This document shows, one piece after another, positions 54,223 to 61,853 of a stretch of DNA of 64,000 bases (positions are counted from its first letter, which is position 1; every line of letters begins with the position of its first letter). The notes under the pieces were generated by a model. The model did not search any database and was not told where the DNA came from. It was given only the letters and a program-made list of their open reading frames with translations. Both the position numbers and the translations under genes were made by a program. Origin of the DNA: Alphaproteobacteria bacterium (GTDB lineage: Bacteria > Pseudomonadota > Alphaproteobacteria > Rhodobacterales > Rhodobacteraceae); assembly GCA_030424865.1 (NCBI GenBank), contig JAUHVR010000016.1, forward strand, positions 1 through 64,000. The letters run 5' to 3'.

Positions 54223-56253
54223 TCACTCGAATTCCAGGATCACGTCGTCCACAGCCAGACTGTCGCCCGCCGCCGCATTGATCTTGGACACGACGCCCTT
54301 TTTCTCGGCGCGCAGGATGTTTTCCATCTTCATCGCCTCGACCGTGCACAGCGCCTGACCTTCCTGCACCTCGTCGCCGACCTCGACGTTGACCTTCACG
54401 ATCAGGCCGGGCATCGGGCAGAGCAGCATCTTCGAGGTATCAGGCGGCAGTTTCTCAGGCATCAGACGAGCAAGTTCCGCCTGGCGGGGTGAGCGCACAT
54501 GCACCTTCAGGTCCGCGCCCCGGGTGCGGATGCGGAACCCGCCCGAGATCTTGCCGACCTTCAGCACCAATGGGCTGCCATCGACCGTCATTTCGGCCAG
54601 CTGATCGCCCGGCGTCCAATCGCCCGCCACCCGCAGGCTGCTGCCGTCGGCAAAGCTTACGGTCGAGCCTTCGTGGTCGGCGTCAATCACCACGTCAAAG
54701 CTTTCGCCCTGGATCGCGACGTTCCAATCGGTGCCCACGCGCCGTTCATGGTTGTCCATGGTGCCCGAGACACGGGTGCGCCGGATCTCGGCCACGCGGT
54801 GCATGGCTGCACAGGCCGCGGCGACGCGGTGCAGGTCGTCTGCACCCAGCGTAACGCCCTCAAATCCTTCGGGATATTCCTCGGCGATAAAGGCCGTGGT
54901 CATGTCGCCCGAGATGAACTTGGGGTGATCCATCACCGCCGAGACGAAGGGCAGGTTGTGGCCGATGCCTTCGACTTCAAAGCTGTCCAGCGCCACGCGC
55001 ATCGCCTCGATCGCCGCCTCGCGGGTCGGGCCCCAGGTGCAGAGCTTGGCGATCATCGGGTCGTAGTACATGCTGATCTCGCCGCCTTCGTAGACGCCGG
55101 TGTCGTTCCGCACGACCGTGTCACCTGCTGCGCCCGCCGCCACGCCGGGGGCATAAGCTGCGGTTTCCGCCGGGGGGCGGTAGCGGGTCAGACGCCCGAT
55201 CGAGGGCAGGAAGTTGCGGTACGGATCCTCGGCATACAGGCGGTTTTCAATCGCCCAGCCGGTCAGGGTCACATCGTCCTGCGTGATGGTCAGCGGCTCG
55301 CCATTGGCAACGCGGATCATCTGTTCGACCAGGTCGACGCCGGTGATCAGTTCGGTCACCGGGTGTTCCACCTGCAGGCGGGTGTTCATTTCGAGGAAGT
55401 AGAAGTTCTTGTCGCCATCGACGATGAATTCCACGGTGCCAGCGCTGGCATAGCCCACGGCCTTGGCCAAGGCGACCGACTGTTCGCCCATCGCCTTGCG
55501 GGTTTCTGGGTCCAGGAAAGGCGATGGCGCCTCTTCGACCACCTTCTGGTTCCGGCGCTGGATCGAGCATTCACGCTCGCCCAGGTAGATACCGTTGCCA
55601 TGCGCGTCACACAGCACCTGGATTTCAATGTGGCGGGGCTGGGTCACGAACTTTTCGATAAAGATCCGGTCGTCGCCAAAGCTGTTCGCGGCCTCGTTCT
55701 TGGACGACTGAAAGCCTTCGCGCGCTTCTTCGTCGTTCCAGGCGATCCGCATGCCCTTGCCGCCGCCACCGGCGCTGGCCTTGATCATCACCGGATAGCC
55801 GATCTCGTTCGAGATCTTCACGGCCTCATCCGCGTCCTCGATCAGGCCCATATAGCCCGGAACGGTCGAGACCTTGGCATCCTGCGCGATCTTTTTGCTG
55901 GTGATCTTGTCACCCATCGCCTCGATCGCACCTTTGGGTGGCCCGATAAAGGCGACGCCAGCGGCCTCTAGCGCCTCGGCGAACTTTGCGTTCTCCGACA
56001 GGAAGCCGTAACCGGGGTGCACGGCCTGCGCGCCCGAGGTCTTGATGGCCTCCATGATCTTGTCGATCACGATGTAGGACTGGTTGGCAGGCGGCGGGCC
56101 GATGTGGATCGCCTCGTCCGCCATCTGCACGTGCAGTGCCTGCTTGTCGGCGTCCGAATAGACCGCAACGGTCTTGATGCCCATCTTGCGCGCGGTCTTG
56201 ATGACACGGCAGGCGATCTCGCCTCGGTTGGCGATCAGGATCTTTTCGAACAT
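54223..56253 (-). CDS. pccA: Propionyl-CoA carboxylase alpha subunit (biotin carboxylase + BCCP)
   Basis: PccA carboxylates biotin with ATP and bicarbonate; with PccB it makes methylmalonyl-CoA. The 676-residue chain has the biotin carboxylase part (ILIANRGEIACRVIKTARKMG; ATP loop KASAGGGGKGMRI near 155-167; HIEIQVLCDAHGN; EMNTRLQVEHPVTE). A middle BT-like domain follows, and the chain ends in a biotinyl domain with the biotin-accepting Lys in EAMKMENIL. The order is standard for propionyl-CoA carboxylases. A terminator separates it from the upstream lipoprotein gene, so it probably has its own promoter. Confidence 0.96.
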   Translation of the reverse strand: MFEKILIANRGEIACRVIKTARKMGIKTVAVYSDADKQALHVQMADEAIHIGPPPANQSYIVIDKIMEAIKTSGAQAVHPGYGFLSENAKFAEALEAAGVAFIGPPKGAIEAMGDKITSKKIAQDAKVSTVPGYMGLIEDADEAVKISNEIGYPVMIKASAGGGGKGMRIAWNDEEAREGFQSSKNEAANSFGDDRIFIEKFVTQPRHIEIQVLCDAHGNGIYLGERECSIQRRNQKVVEEAPSPFLDPETRKAMGEQSVALAKAVGYASAGTVEFIVDGDKNFYFLEMNTRLQVEHPVTELITGVDLVEQMIRVANGEPLTITQDDVTLTGWAIENRLYAEDPYRNFLPSIGRLTRYRPPAETAAYAPGVAAGAAGDTVVRNDTGVYEGGEISMYYDPMIAKLCTWGPTREAAIEAMRVALDSFEVEGIGHNLPFVSAVMDHPKFISGDMTTAFIAEEYPEGFEGVTLGADDLHRVAAACAAMHRVAEIRRTRVSGTMDNHERRVGTDWNVAIQGESFDVVIDADHEGSTVSFADGSSLRVAGDWTPGDQLAEMTVDGSPLVLKVGKISGGFRIRTRGADLKVHVRSPRQAELARLMPEKLPPDTSKMLLCPMPGLIVKVNVEVGDEVQEGQALCTVEAMKMENILRAEKKGVVSKINAAAGDSLAVDDVILEFE

Positions 56254-56307
56254 CAGATGTCCCTTCTGTCTTGGCGTGGGGCGCCCCTGCGCCCGGCTGC
56301 GATGGCA

Positions 56308-56343
56308 ACAAAAAAGCCACCCGAGCGCAGGGGCTCGGATGGC
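56308..56343 (-). terminator. Rho-independent terminator, minus strand
   Basis: Read on the minus strand, GCCATCCGAGC pairs with GCTCGGGTGGC and is followed by T6. It lies after the small lipoprotein gene and upstream of pccA, so pccA transcription must restart. Confidence 0.85.
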
Positions 56344-56385
56344 ATGACAATGGGTCCGGCGCGCCCGAGGGCGCTGGTCACTGCG

Positions 56386-56589
56386 TCAGCAGCTTTCCGG
56401 GAAGGCTTGGCAGAATAGCACGTTGGCCGAGGCGCCGATGACGGCGCCGCGCACCGGGTTGCCGTTGGTGATGACGGCGCCGGCCGTGCCTGCCGACGCG
56501 CCCAGAATGGCCTGGTCGCCCAGCGTGTCGCCACAGGCCGCAAGCGCGGCGAGCGCGGCAAAGGCAAGCGGAAGCTTGAAAGTGCGCAT
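56386..56589 (-). CDS. Small glycine-zipper lipoprotein, 67 aa
   Basis: The 67-residue product has a lipoprotein signal with lipobox LAAC (Cys at residue 19). A glycine-zipper-like segment follows (ILGASAGTAGAVI and GAVIGASANV) and a C-terminal FCQAFPESC with two cysteines. Proteins like this are anchored in the outer membrane or periplasm and have no known enzymatic role. AAGGAGA lies upstream of the ATG. It sits between pccA and the other small genes of the region. Confidence 0.8.
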   Translation of the reverse strand: MRTFKLPLAFAALAALAACGDTLGDQAILGASAGTAGAVITNGNPVRGAVIGASANVLFCQAFPESC

Positions 56590-56926
56590 GAGGGGATCTC
56601 CTTGGCAGATGGGGGTGTACCCCCACTGTTAAGAGATAACGAATGACCCCGCCAATTCACGCCAGCAGAACCGGCAAGCCTTTGCCGAATAAGCGTTTTT
56701 CCGCCGCTCAGGGATCTGCGCGCAAAAAAGGCGGGCCGTTGATCAGGGGACAGATCAACGGGCCCGCAGGGGGAAGGGTAACGGTGTAATTCCGGTGCCG
56801 AGAATAAACACCCGAATACTCGCAATAGGGAGACGCTGCCAAAGCGAACGCCCTGCGCCAAGCCGTATTGGCCTGCGCGGCAGAATTCGGCCTCTTCCCG
56901 CCCAAATGGATGACCCGACGGCAAGA
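56590..56926. other. Intergenic stretch with hairpins
   Basis: This 337-base gap holds a small palindrome at 56610-56625 (TGGGGG-TGTA-CCCCCA) just upstream of the lipoprotein gene and the strong minus-strand terminator at 56724-56767. I see no gene in it. Confidence 0.6.
56724..56767 (-). terminator. Strong rho-independent terminator, minus strand
   Basis: A long stem (GCGGGCCCGTTGATC with GATCAACGGCCCGC, one bulged base) is followed on the minus strand by T6. It ends transcription of the hypothetical gene at 56927-57286. Confidence 0.9.
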
Positions 56927-57286
56927 TCATGCCCAATCCTCGTCCTTGAACGCATCGGGAAAGGCCGCGCGGGCCGCGGTTTCGTCGATCACCAACAGCG
57001 CGTCATAGCTTTCCGGATCAAACGGGTCATCGACGGGCAGCACTTCGCGGCCGAAAAGCCAGCTCAGACGACCGGCATCCAGATTGCCGCGTTCAAAGGG
57101 CTGATCGCCGAAATGGTCCCACAGCGCCTTCATGAAGCCCGTGTCGGCCCGACGGTCGGCGGGCTTGCGGTCGGCAAAGCGTTCGCGCCGCGTCAGCGGT
57201 GTGACGCCTCGCGGATTGGCACGACGGATGGTGAATTGATAATCGGTGCCGGTCAACCGGCCTGGGAAACCGCGATGCTTCAGCAT
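56927..57286 (-). CDS. Hypothetical protein of the pcc region, 119 aa
   Basis: The 119-residue soluble protein starts MLKHRGFPGRLTGTDYQFTIRRANPRG. It is rich in Arg/Asp and includes FMKALWDHFGDQPFERG and VDDPFDPESYDALLVID. I do not recognise a domain. Uncharacterised proteins of this size recur between pccB and pccA in Rhodobacterales. It starts about 75 bases after the small lipoprotein gene (57362-57505) on the same strand and ends at a strong terminator. Confidence 0.65.
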   Translation of the reverse strand: MLKHRGFPGRLTGTDYQFTIRRANPRGVTPLTRRERFADRKPADRRADTGFMKALWDHFGDQPFERGNLDAGRLSWLFGREVLPVDDPFDPESYDALLVIDETAARAAFPDAFKDEDWA

Positions 57287-57361
57287 GGGTGCCCTCCTGT
57301 CTGAAGGGCAAATGCGGTTCCGGAATGTGGGGCAGGCAGACCCGCCTGCCCCAGGTGCCGG

Positions 57362-57505
57362 TTACTTGTATTTACCGGTGTAAACGGGCTCGACCGAAAT
57401 GGGTTCCGGCTCGACAACCACGTACTCTTCTTCTGTCGGTTGGGCGCATGCAGCAACTGCCGCGACCAGACCGAAGAGCGCGAGGATCTTGATGCTCTTG
57501 GACAT
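57362..57505 (-). CDS. Very small lipoprotein, 47 aa
   Basis: An ATG at 57505 with CAGGAGA nine bases upstream opens a 47-residue frame. It has a lipoprotein signal (KILALFGLVAAVAACAQ; Cys20) followed by an acidic, Val/Pro-rich tail (EEEYVVVEPEPISVEPVYTG) ending KYK. Codon use matches the surroundings. It is probably a real gene missed by length filters. The function is unknown. It lies between the TTG-started DUF6497-like gene and the 119-residue hypothetical on the same strand. Confidence 0.75.
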   Translation of the reverse strand: MSKSIKILALFGLVAAVAACAQPTEEEYVVVEPEPISVEPVYTGKYK

Positions 57506-57719
57506 CTGTTTCTCCTGTCACAAAATTCGGGACAGCCCGGCTTTTGTTGCCCGGCCTGCCCCTGCCTCGAGGTAAAGGTCGCTTGGGTGCAACCAAGGAC
57601 CAAAATACCGAATGACAGGTCGAAAAGATATCCACAAGGCCAGCTGTCATGGACCTGTGATGCGAAAGCCGCATTCCGCCCACTGGTTGAAGAACGATGC
57701 GCAAGATGTTGTGGAAGCA

Positions 57720-58094
57720 TCAGAAATACTCCCAAATGCAGAGGCCGTCTTTCAGGCTGAAAGCCTCGAAAAACTGGGTCACGTCTGGGGATGGTTCGCC
57801 AAAGTCGGTCGCTTCGGACGACAGCGAGATGATGATATCGGCGGGTTTCGGCCCGACTGTCGACAGCCGCGGCAGGGCATAGGTATTGCACAGATGTTCG
57901 AAATCCGCGGCGACATCGTCAAAGCCGCGACCGGGCTGGCCCAGCTCGGGCGCGATGAAGCGAAAGCGGTAAGTCAGACCGGCACCAGGTTGGTCCCAGA
58001 TCATCTCGTGGAACTCCACAGGCTGGCCCGAGGGCACCTCGAGTGCCGCCACGGGCCCGGCCAGCGCAAGCAATATGAGAGCGGCGCGGATCAA
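57720..58094 (-). CDS. DUF6497-like secreted protein, TTG start
   Basis: The 124-residue product begins with a signal peptide (IRAALILLALAGPVAA). Its domain carries VPSGQPVEFHEMIWDQPGAGLTYRFRFIAPEL, a Cys-containing DFEHLCNTYALPRL and a closing FSLKDGLCIWEYF. The two cysteines may pair. There is no ATG. A TTG at 58094 overlaps the stop codon of the upstream gene as TTGA, which supports translational coupling and this start. The family is Rhodobacterales-typical; its name is from memory. Confidence 0.7.
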   Translation of the reverse strand: MIRAALILLALAGPVAALEVPSGQPVEFHEMIWDQPGAGLTYRFRFIAPELGQPGRGFDDVAADFEHLCNTYALPRLSTVGPKPADIIISLSSEATDFGEPSPDVTQFFEAFSLKDGLCIWEYF

Positions 58095-58429
58095 ATCCGT
58101 GCCCAGCGCGCCCAGCGCTGTCGGTGAGATGGATCGTGCAGAAGCTCGGTGATTGTCAGGGCTTCGCGCTCGAGCGCCGTTCCACCTATGGCGGCCCGTC
58201 CTCCCGCGCGAACGCGAAGCCCTTCCGCACAAGTGCGGATTTCAACTACGGGGGAAAACCCCCGCAGATGCCGAAGGGATCGCCACATGTCCTGGCGTAT
58301 CTGCTGCGCAAGTCGCTCTGCGCGCATCGCTGGAAAAACGGCTTCCCCTGCGACATCAAAGCGCGGTGGCCACTGACGTGCAAGTAAAAACGTGCCCGCG
58401 CCCTTTTGGATATGCCAACCCTTGGCCAT
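58091..58429 (-). CDS. Hypothetical protein, 112 aa
   Basis: The 112-residue basic protein contains PPRFDVAGEAVFPAMRAERLAQQIRQDMWRSLRHLRGFSPVVEI and an Ala/Gly/Arg-rich second half ending RQRWARWARI. There is no signal peptide. It is probably a member of an uncharacterised alphaproteobacterial family seen with ridA and pccB. Its ATG overlaps the last base of the ridA stop, and its own stop overlaps the next TTG start, so it is coupled on both sides. Confidence 0.65.
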   Translation of the reverse strand: MAKGWHIQKGAGTFLLARQWPPRFDVAGEAVFPAMRAERLAQQIRQDMWRSLRHLRGFSPVVEIRTCAEGLRVRAGGRAAIGGTALEREALTITELLHDPSHRQRWARWARI

Positions 58430-58824
58430 CAGGGACGCCGTGCCAGGCAGTCAATTTCCACCAAAGCGCCGACGGCCAGGGCCGTCACGCCCACCGTTGT
58501 GCGCGCCGGACGGCGATCCTGCGGGAAGAAGCTCTGGTAGGTTTCGTTGAACGCCGCATAGTCCCGCTCGAACTCCGTCAGGTAGCAGCGACACTGTACG
58601 ACGTGGCTCAGATCAAGGCCCACACCTTTCAGCACGATTTCGAGGTTTTGCATGACCCTGCGCGTCTGCGCCTCGATCCCTTCGGGCAAGGCCGCATCGG
58701 GCGCCTGAGGGTCCGTCGGCATCTGCCCGGTCAGGATCACCCAGCCGTCCGTTTCCACGGCGTGGCTGAATGGAGCAACCGGGCGCGGCCCGCCCTGGAT
58801 CATGTGAAACGTCGGCTCTGACAT
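58429..58824 (-). CDS. RidA-family protein
   Basis: The 131-residue product has the RidA/YjgF-type core: PVAPFSHAVETDGWVILTGQMPTDP, VMQNLEIVLKGVGLDLSHVVQCRCYLTE, and the RTTVGVTALAVGALVEIDCLA ending. True RidA deaminases have an Arg at the RTTV(G/E) position and a conserved Glu at the C-terminal end, both in place here. The role is to hydrolyse reactive enamine/imine intermediates. It lies in an operon-like string with pccB, 28 bases downstream of it. Confidence 0.88.
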   Translation of the reverse strand: MSEPTFHMIQGGPRPVAPFSHAVETDGWVILTGQMPTDPQAPDAALPEGIEAQTRRVMQNLEIVLKGVGLDLSHVVQCRCYLTEFERDYAAFNETYQSFFPQDRRPARTTVGVTALAVGALVEIDCLARRP

Positions 58825-58851
58825 TGTGCTACCCCCGGGCCGTCCCGCCGG

Positions 58852-60384
58852 TCAAAGCGGGATATTGTCGTGCTTTTTCCATGGGTTGCTAAGCTTCTTG
58901 TTGCGAAGCGCAGCAAAGGCGCGGGCCACCCTGCGGCGGGTCGAATGCGGCATGATCACCTCATCGATGAAGCCACGTTCGGCCGCCACAAAGGGGTTCG
59001 CAAAGCGGTCTTCATAATCCTTGGTGTGCTGCGCGATCTTGTCAGCATCGCCCAGGTCGGCACGGTGGATGATCTCGGTCGCGCCCTTGGCGCCCATGAC
59101 CGCGATCTCGGCGGTGGGCCAGGCATAGTTCACGTCGCCGCGCAGGTGTTTGGACGCCATCACGTCATAGGCCCCACCATAGGCCTTGCGGGTGATCACG
59201 GTCACTTTCGGCACCGTCGCCTCGCCATAGGCGAAGAGCAGCTTGGCGCCGTGCTTGATGACCCCGCCGTATTCCTGTGAGGTGCCGGGCAAGAAGCCGG
59301 GAACGTCGACATAGGTCAGGATCGGAATTTCGAAGGCATCGCAGAATCGCACGAAACGGGCGGCTTTCCGGCTGCTGTCGATGTCCAGGCACCCCGCCAG
59401 CACCATCGGCTGGTTGGCGACAACACCGACAGTCTGGCCTTCGAGTCGGATAAAACCAGTGATGATGTTCTTGGCGTAATCTTCCTGGATTTCGTAGAAA
59501 TCGCCCTCATCCGCCACCTTGATGATGAGTTCCTTCATGTCATAAGGCGTGTTGGCGTTTTCCGGGACCAGCGTATCCAGGCTGTTTTCCACCCGACCCG
59601 GTTCGTCAAAGAACGGGCGCACAGGCGGCTTTTCGCGGTTGTTCAGCGGCAGGAAGTCGACCAGGCGGCGCACCTCGGCCAGTGCTTCGACGTCATTTTC
59701 AAAGGCGCCATCCGCAACCGAGGATTTCTTGGTGTGGGTCGACGCCCCGCCCAGCTCCTCGGCGGTGACCTGTTCGTTGGTCACGGTTTTCACCACGTCC
59801 GGGCCAGTCACAAACATGTACGAGCTGTCTTTGACCATGAAGATGAAGTCGGTCATCGCGGGCGAATAGACCGCGCCGCCGGCACAGGGGCCCATGATCA
59901 CGCTGATCTGTGGCACCACGCCAGAGGCCATGATGTTGCGCTGGAACACCTCGGCGTATCCGGCCAGCGAGGCAACACCCTCCTGGATCCGTGCCCCGCC
60001 TGAATCGTTCAGGCCAATGACCGGCGCGCCGTTTTGCATCGCCATGTCCATGATCTTGCAGATTTTCTGCGCGTGGGTTTCGGACAGCGAACCGCCAAAG
60101 ACGGTGAAATCCTGGCTGAAGACATAGACCATCCGGCCATTGACCGTGCCCCAGCCCGTCACAACGCCGTCGCCTGCCGGCTTCTGGTTTTCCATACCGA
60201 AGTCGGTGCAGCGATGGGTGACGAACATGTCGTACTCTTCGAAGCTGCCTTCGTCGAGCAGCAGGTCGATGCGTTCGCGCGCTGTCAGCTTGCCCTTGGC
60301 GTGCTGGCTGTCGATCCGGCGCTGACCGCCACCTAGCCGCGCTGCGTCGCGGCGGGTTTCAAGTTCGGCAAGAATATCGGTCAT
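58852..60384 (-). CDS. pccB: Propionyl-CoA carboxylase beta (carboxyltransferase) subunit
   Basis: PccB transfers the carboxyl group from biotin to propionyl-CoA. The 510-residue product has both crotonase-like halves. In the N-terminal half are [33 protein letters not shown] and [10 protein letters not shown]; in the C-terminal half are [21 protein letters not shown] and [14 protein letters not shown]. Length and motifs match PccB rather than the smaller AccD. TTTGCAAA-type repeats lie 50-110 bases upstream. It heads the string pccB-ridA-unknown-DUF6497. Confidence 0.96.
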   Translation of the reverse strand: MTDILAELETRRDAARLGGGQRRIDSQHAKGKLTARERIDLLLDEGSFEEYDMFVTHRCTDFGMENQKPAGDGVVTGWGTVNGRMVYVFSQDFTVFGGSLSETHAQKICKIMDMAMQNGAPVIGLNDSGGARIQEGVASLAGYAEVFQRNIMASGVVPQISVIMGPCAGGAVYSPAMTDFIFMVKDSSYMFVTGPDVVKTVTNEQVTAEELGGASTHTKKSSVADGAFENDVEALAEVRRLVDFLPLNNREKPPVRPFFDEPGRVENSLDTLVPENANTPYDMKELIIKVADEGDFYEIQEDYAKNIITGFIRLEGQTVGVVANQPMVLAGCLDIDSSRKAARFVRFCDAFEIPILTYVDVPGFLPGTSQEYGGVIKHGAKLLFAYGEATVPKVTVITRKAYGGAYDVMASKHLRGDVNYAWPTAEIAVMGAKGATEIIHRADLGDADKIAQHTKDYEDRFANPFVAAERGFIDEVIMPHSTRRRVARAFAALRNKKLSNPWKKHDNIPL

Positions 60385-60432
60385 CGGGGCTCCTTCCGCT
60401 TTGGGGCGAACATACAGCCCGACACATGCGCC

Positions 60433-60492
60433 TCAAGCAAAATTCGGCAAATTTGCAAACCCCGCAGAGATCGACGGGTGAAAATTGCAAAA
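60433..60492. promoter_or_regulatory. GCAAA/TTTGCAAA repeats upstream of pccB
   Basis: A TTTGCAAA palindrome lies at 60452-60459, preceded by GCAAA at 60447-60451 and AAGCAAA at 60435-60441. An ATTGCAAA lies at 60484-60491. The PccR regulator of Rhodobacter sphaeroides is reported to recognise TTTGCAAA motifs at the pccB promoter, and a PccR homologue lies 1.4 kb away. Spacing here differs from a simple pair. Confidence 0.6.
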
Positions 60493-60560
60493 CTGAATAG
60501 CCGCGACTGAAACGATTGGTTTAGTTGGACAGTCCTGTCTGGCAGTCCTACAAACCCATC

Positions 60561-61787
60561 ATGACCAATCCCCACGTTATTCGATATTTAGATCGATCAA
60601 CGCCCCCGCATATTTCGACACTCATTCTACTGACAGGGCTCTCTGCCCTGACGTTGACCGTGTTCCTGCCCTCGCTGCCGAAAATGACCGCCTATTTCGA
60701 GACGGACTATCGGCTGATGCAGCTGTCTGTCGCGGTTTACCTGGGCGTAAACGCATTTTTGCAGGTCTTTATCGGTCCGGTCTCGGACAAGCTGGGGCGC
60801 AGACCGGTGATTCTGTGGGGCATCGCGCTTTTCATACTGGCGACCCTGGGCTGCCTGCTGGCGCAAAACGTCTATATCTTCCTGTTCTTCCGAATGACCC
60901 AGGCCGTGGTCGTGGTCGGCATGGTCCTGGGCCGCGCCGTGGTGCGGGACATGTATCCACAGGACGAGGCTGCTTCGATGATCGGCTATGTCACCATGGG
61001 CACCGCCGTTGTCCCCATGTTTGGCCCGGCCATCGGGGGGGTCCTGGACCAAACCTTTGGCTGGCATGCGGTTTTCGTGATGTTGCTGATCTCGGGCGCC
61101 GTGCTTTACGCCCTGGTCTGGGCTGACATGGGAGAGACGGGCGCGTCCAGCGAGTTGAGCCTGGGGCAGCAGATCAGAGAATACCCCGAGCTTTTGACAA
61201 GCCCGCGCTTCTGGGGATATTCGGCCTCTTCTGCGCTGTCCTCAGGGGCCTTCTTTGCCTATCTCGGCGGCGCGCCGTTTGTCGGGACCGTGGTATTCGG
61301 CATGGAGTCGGCGGAGATGGGCATCTTTTTTGGCGCGCCCGCCGTCGGTTACTTTGCCGGAAACTTCCTGTCCGGACGGTTCTCGCGCAGGGCCGGTATC
61401 AACAAGATGATCACCTATGGCACAGTTGTCTGTGCCTTTGGCGTCTTCCTTTCGCTTGTGCTGTCGCTTGGCGGGATGGAAAACAAATGGACCTTCTTTG
61501 GCCTGATGACATTTGTGGGCCTTGGCAACGGACTGGTCATTCCCAATGCCACCGCAGGCGCCCTTTCGGTACGGCCACACCTGGCGGGCACGGCCAGCGG
61601 GCTGTCTGGTGCGATGATGCTGGGCGGCGGTGCTGGCCTGAGCGCCTGGGCCGGCGCGCTTTTGACACCCGAGTCCGGCGCCTGGCCCCTGTTGGCGCTG
61701 ATGTTCAGCACCTGTGTCCTGGGCCAAATCGCGATCGGGTTGGTCGTCCGACGGGAACGGCGTCTTCAGGGGATGTCGGTGAACTGA
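60561..61787 (+). CDS. Bcr/CflA-type MFS transporter
   Basis: The 408-residue product from the ATG at 60561 has twelve hydrophobic segments. MFS motif A GPVSDKLGRRPVILWG lies between helices 2 and 3, and the motif C-like GPAIGGVLDQTFGWHAVF in helix 5 is typical of drug-proton antiporters of the Bcr/CflA subfamily. An earlier TTG start is possible but lacks a better ribosome-binding site. It lies between divergent pccB and the downstream pccR. It may export a metabolite linked to propionate, but that is inference from position only. Confidence 0.85.
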   Translation: MTNPHVIRYLDRSTPPHISTLILLTGLSALTLTVFLPSLPKMTAYFETDYRLMQLSVAVYLGVNAFLQVFIGPVSDKLGRRPVILWGIALFILATLGCLLAQNVYIFLFFRMTQAVVVVGMVLGRAVVRDMYPQDEAASMIGYVTMGTAVVPMFGPAIGGVLDQTFGWHAVFVMLLISGAVLYALVWADMGETGASSELSLGQQIREYPELLTSPRFWGYSASSALSSGAFFAYLGGAPFVGTVVFGMESAEMGIFFGAPAVGYFAGNFLSGRFSRRAGINKMITYGTVVCAFGVFLSLVLSLGGMENKWTFFGLMTFVGLGNGLVIPNATAGALSVRPHLAGTASGLSGAMMLGGGAGLSAWAGALLTPESGAWPLLALMFSTCVLGQIAIGLVVRRERRLQGMSVN

Positions 61788-61805
61788 CGGCTTGCACCCG
61801 GCGGA

Positions 61806-61843
61806 TTTGCAAAGCTACTGTTGTGCAAACGCAAACCTGCAAA
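61806..61843 (+). promoter_or_regulatory. TTTGCAAA and GCAAA repeats in front of pccR
   Basis: TTTGCAAA lies at 61806-61813. GTGCAAA, CGCAAA and CCTGCAAA follow at 61824-61843, so GCAAA occurs four times within 38 bases immediately before the pccR start. With the matching sites before pccB this suggests autoregulation by PccR. Confidence 0.6.
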
Positions 61844-61853
61844 GTGACACGCC

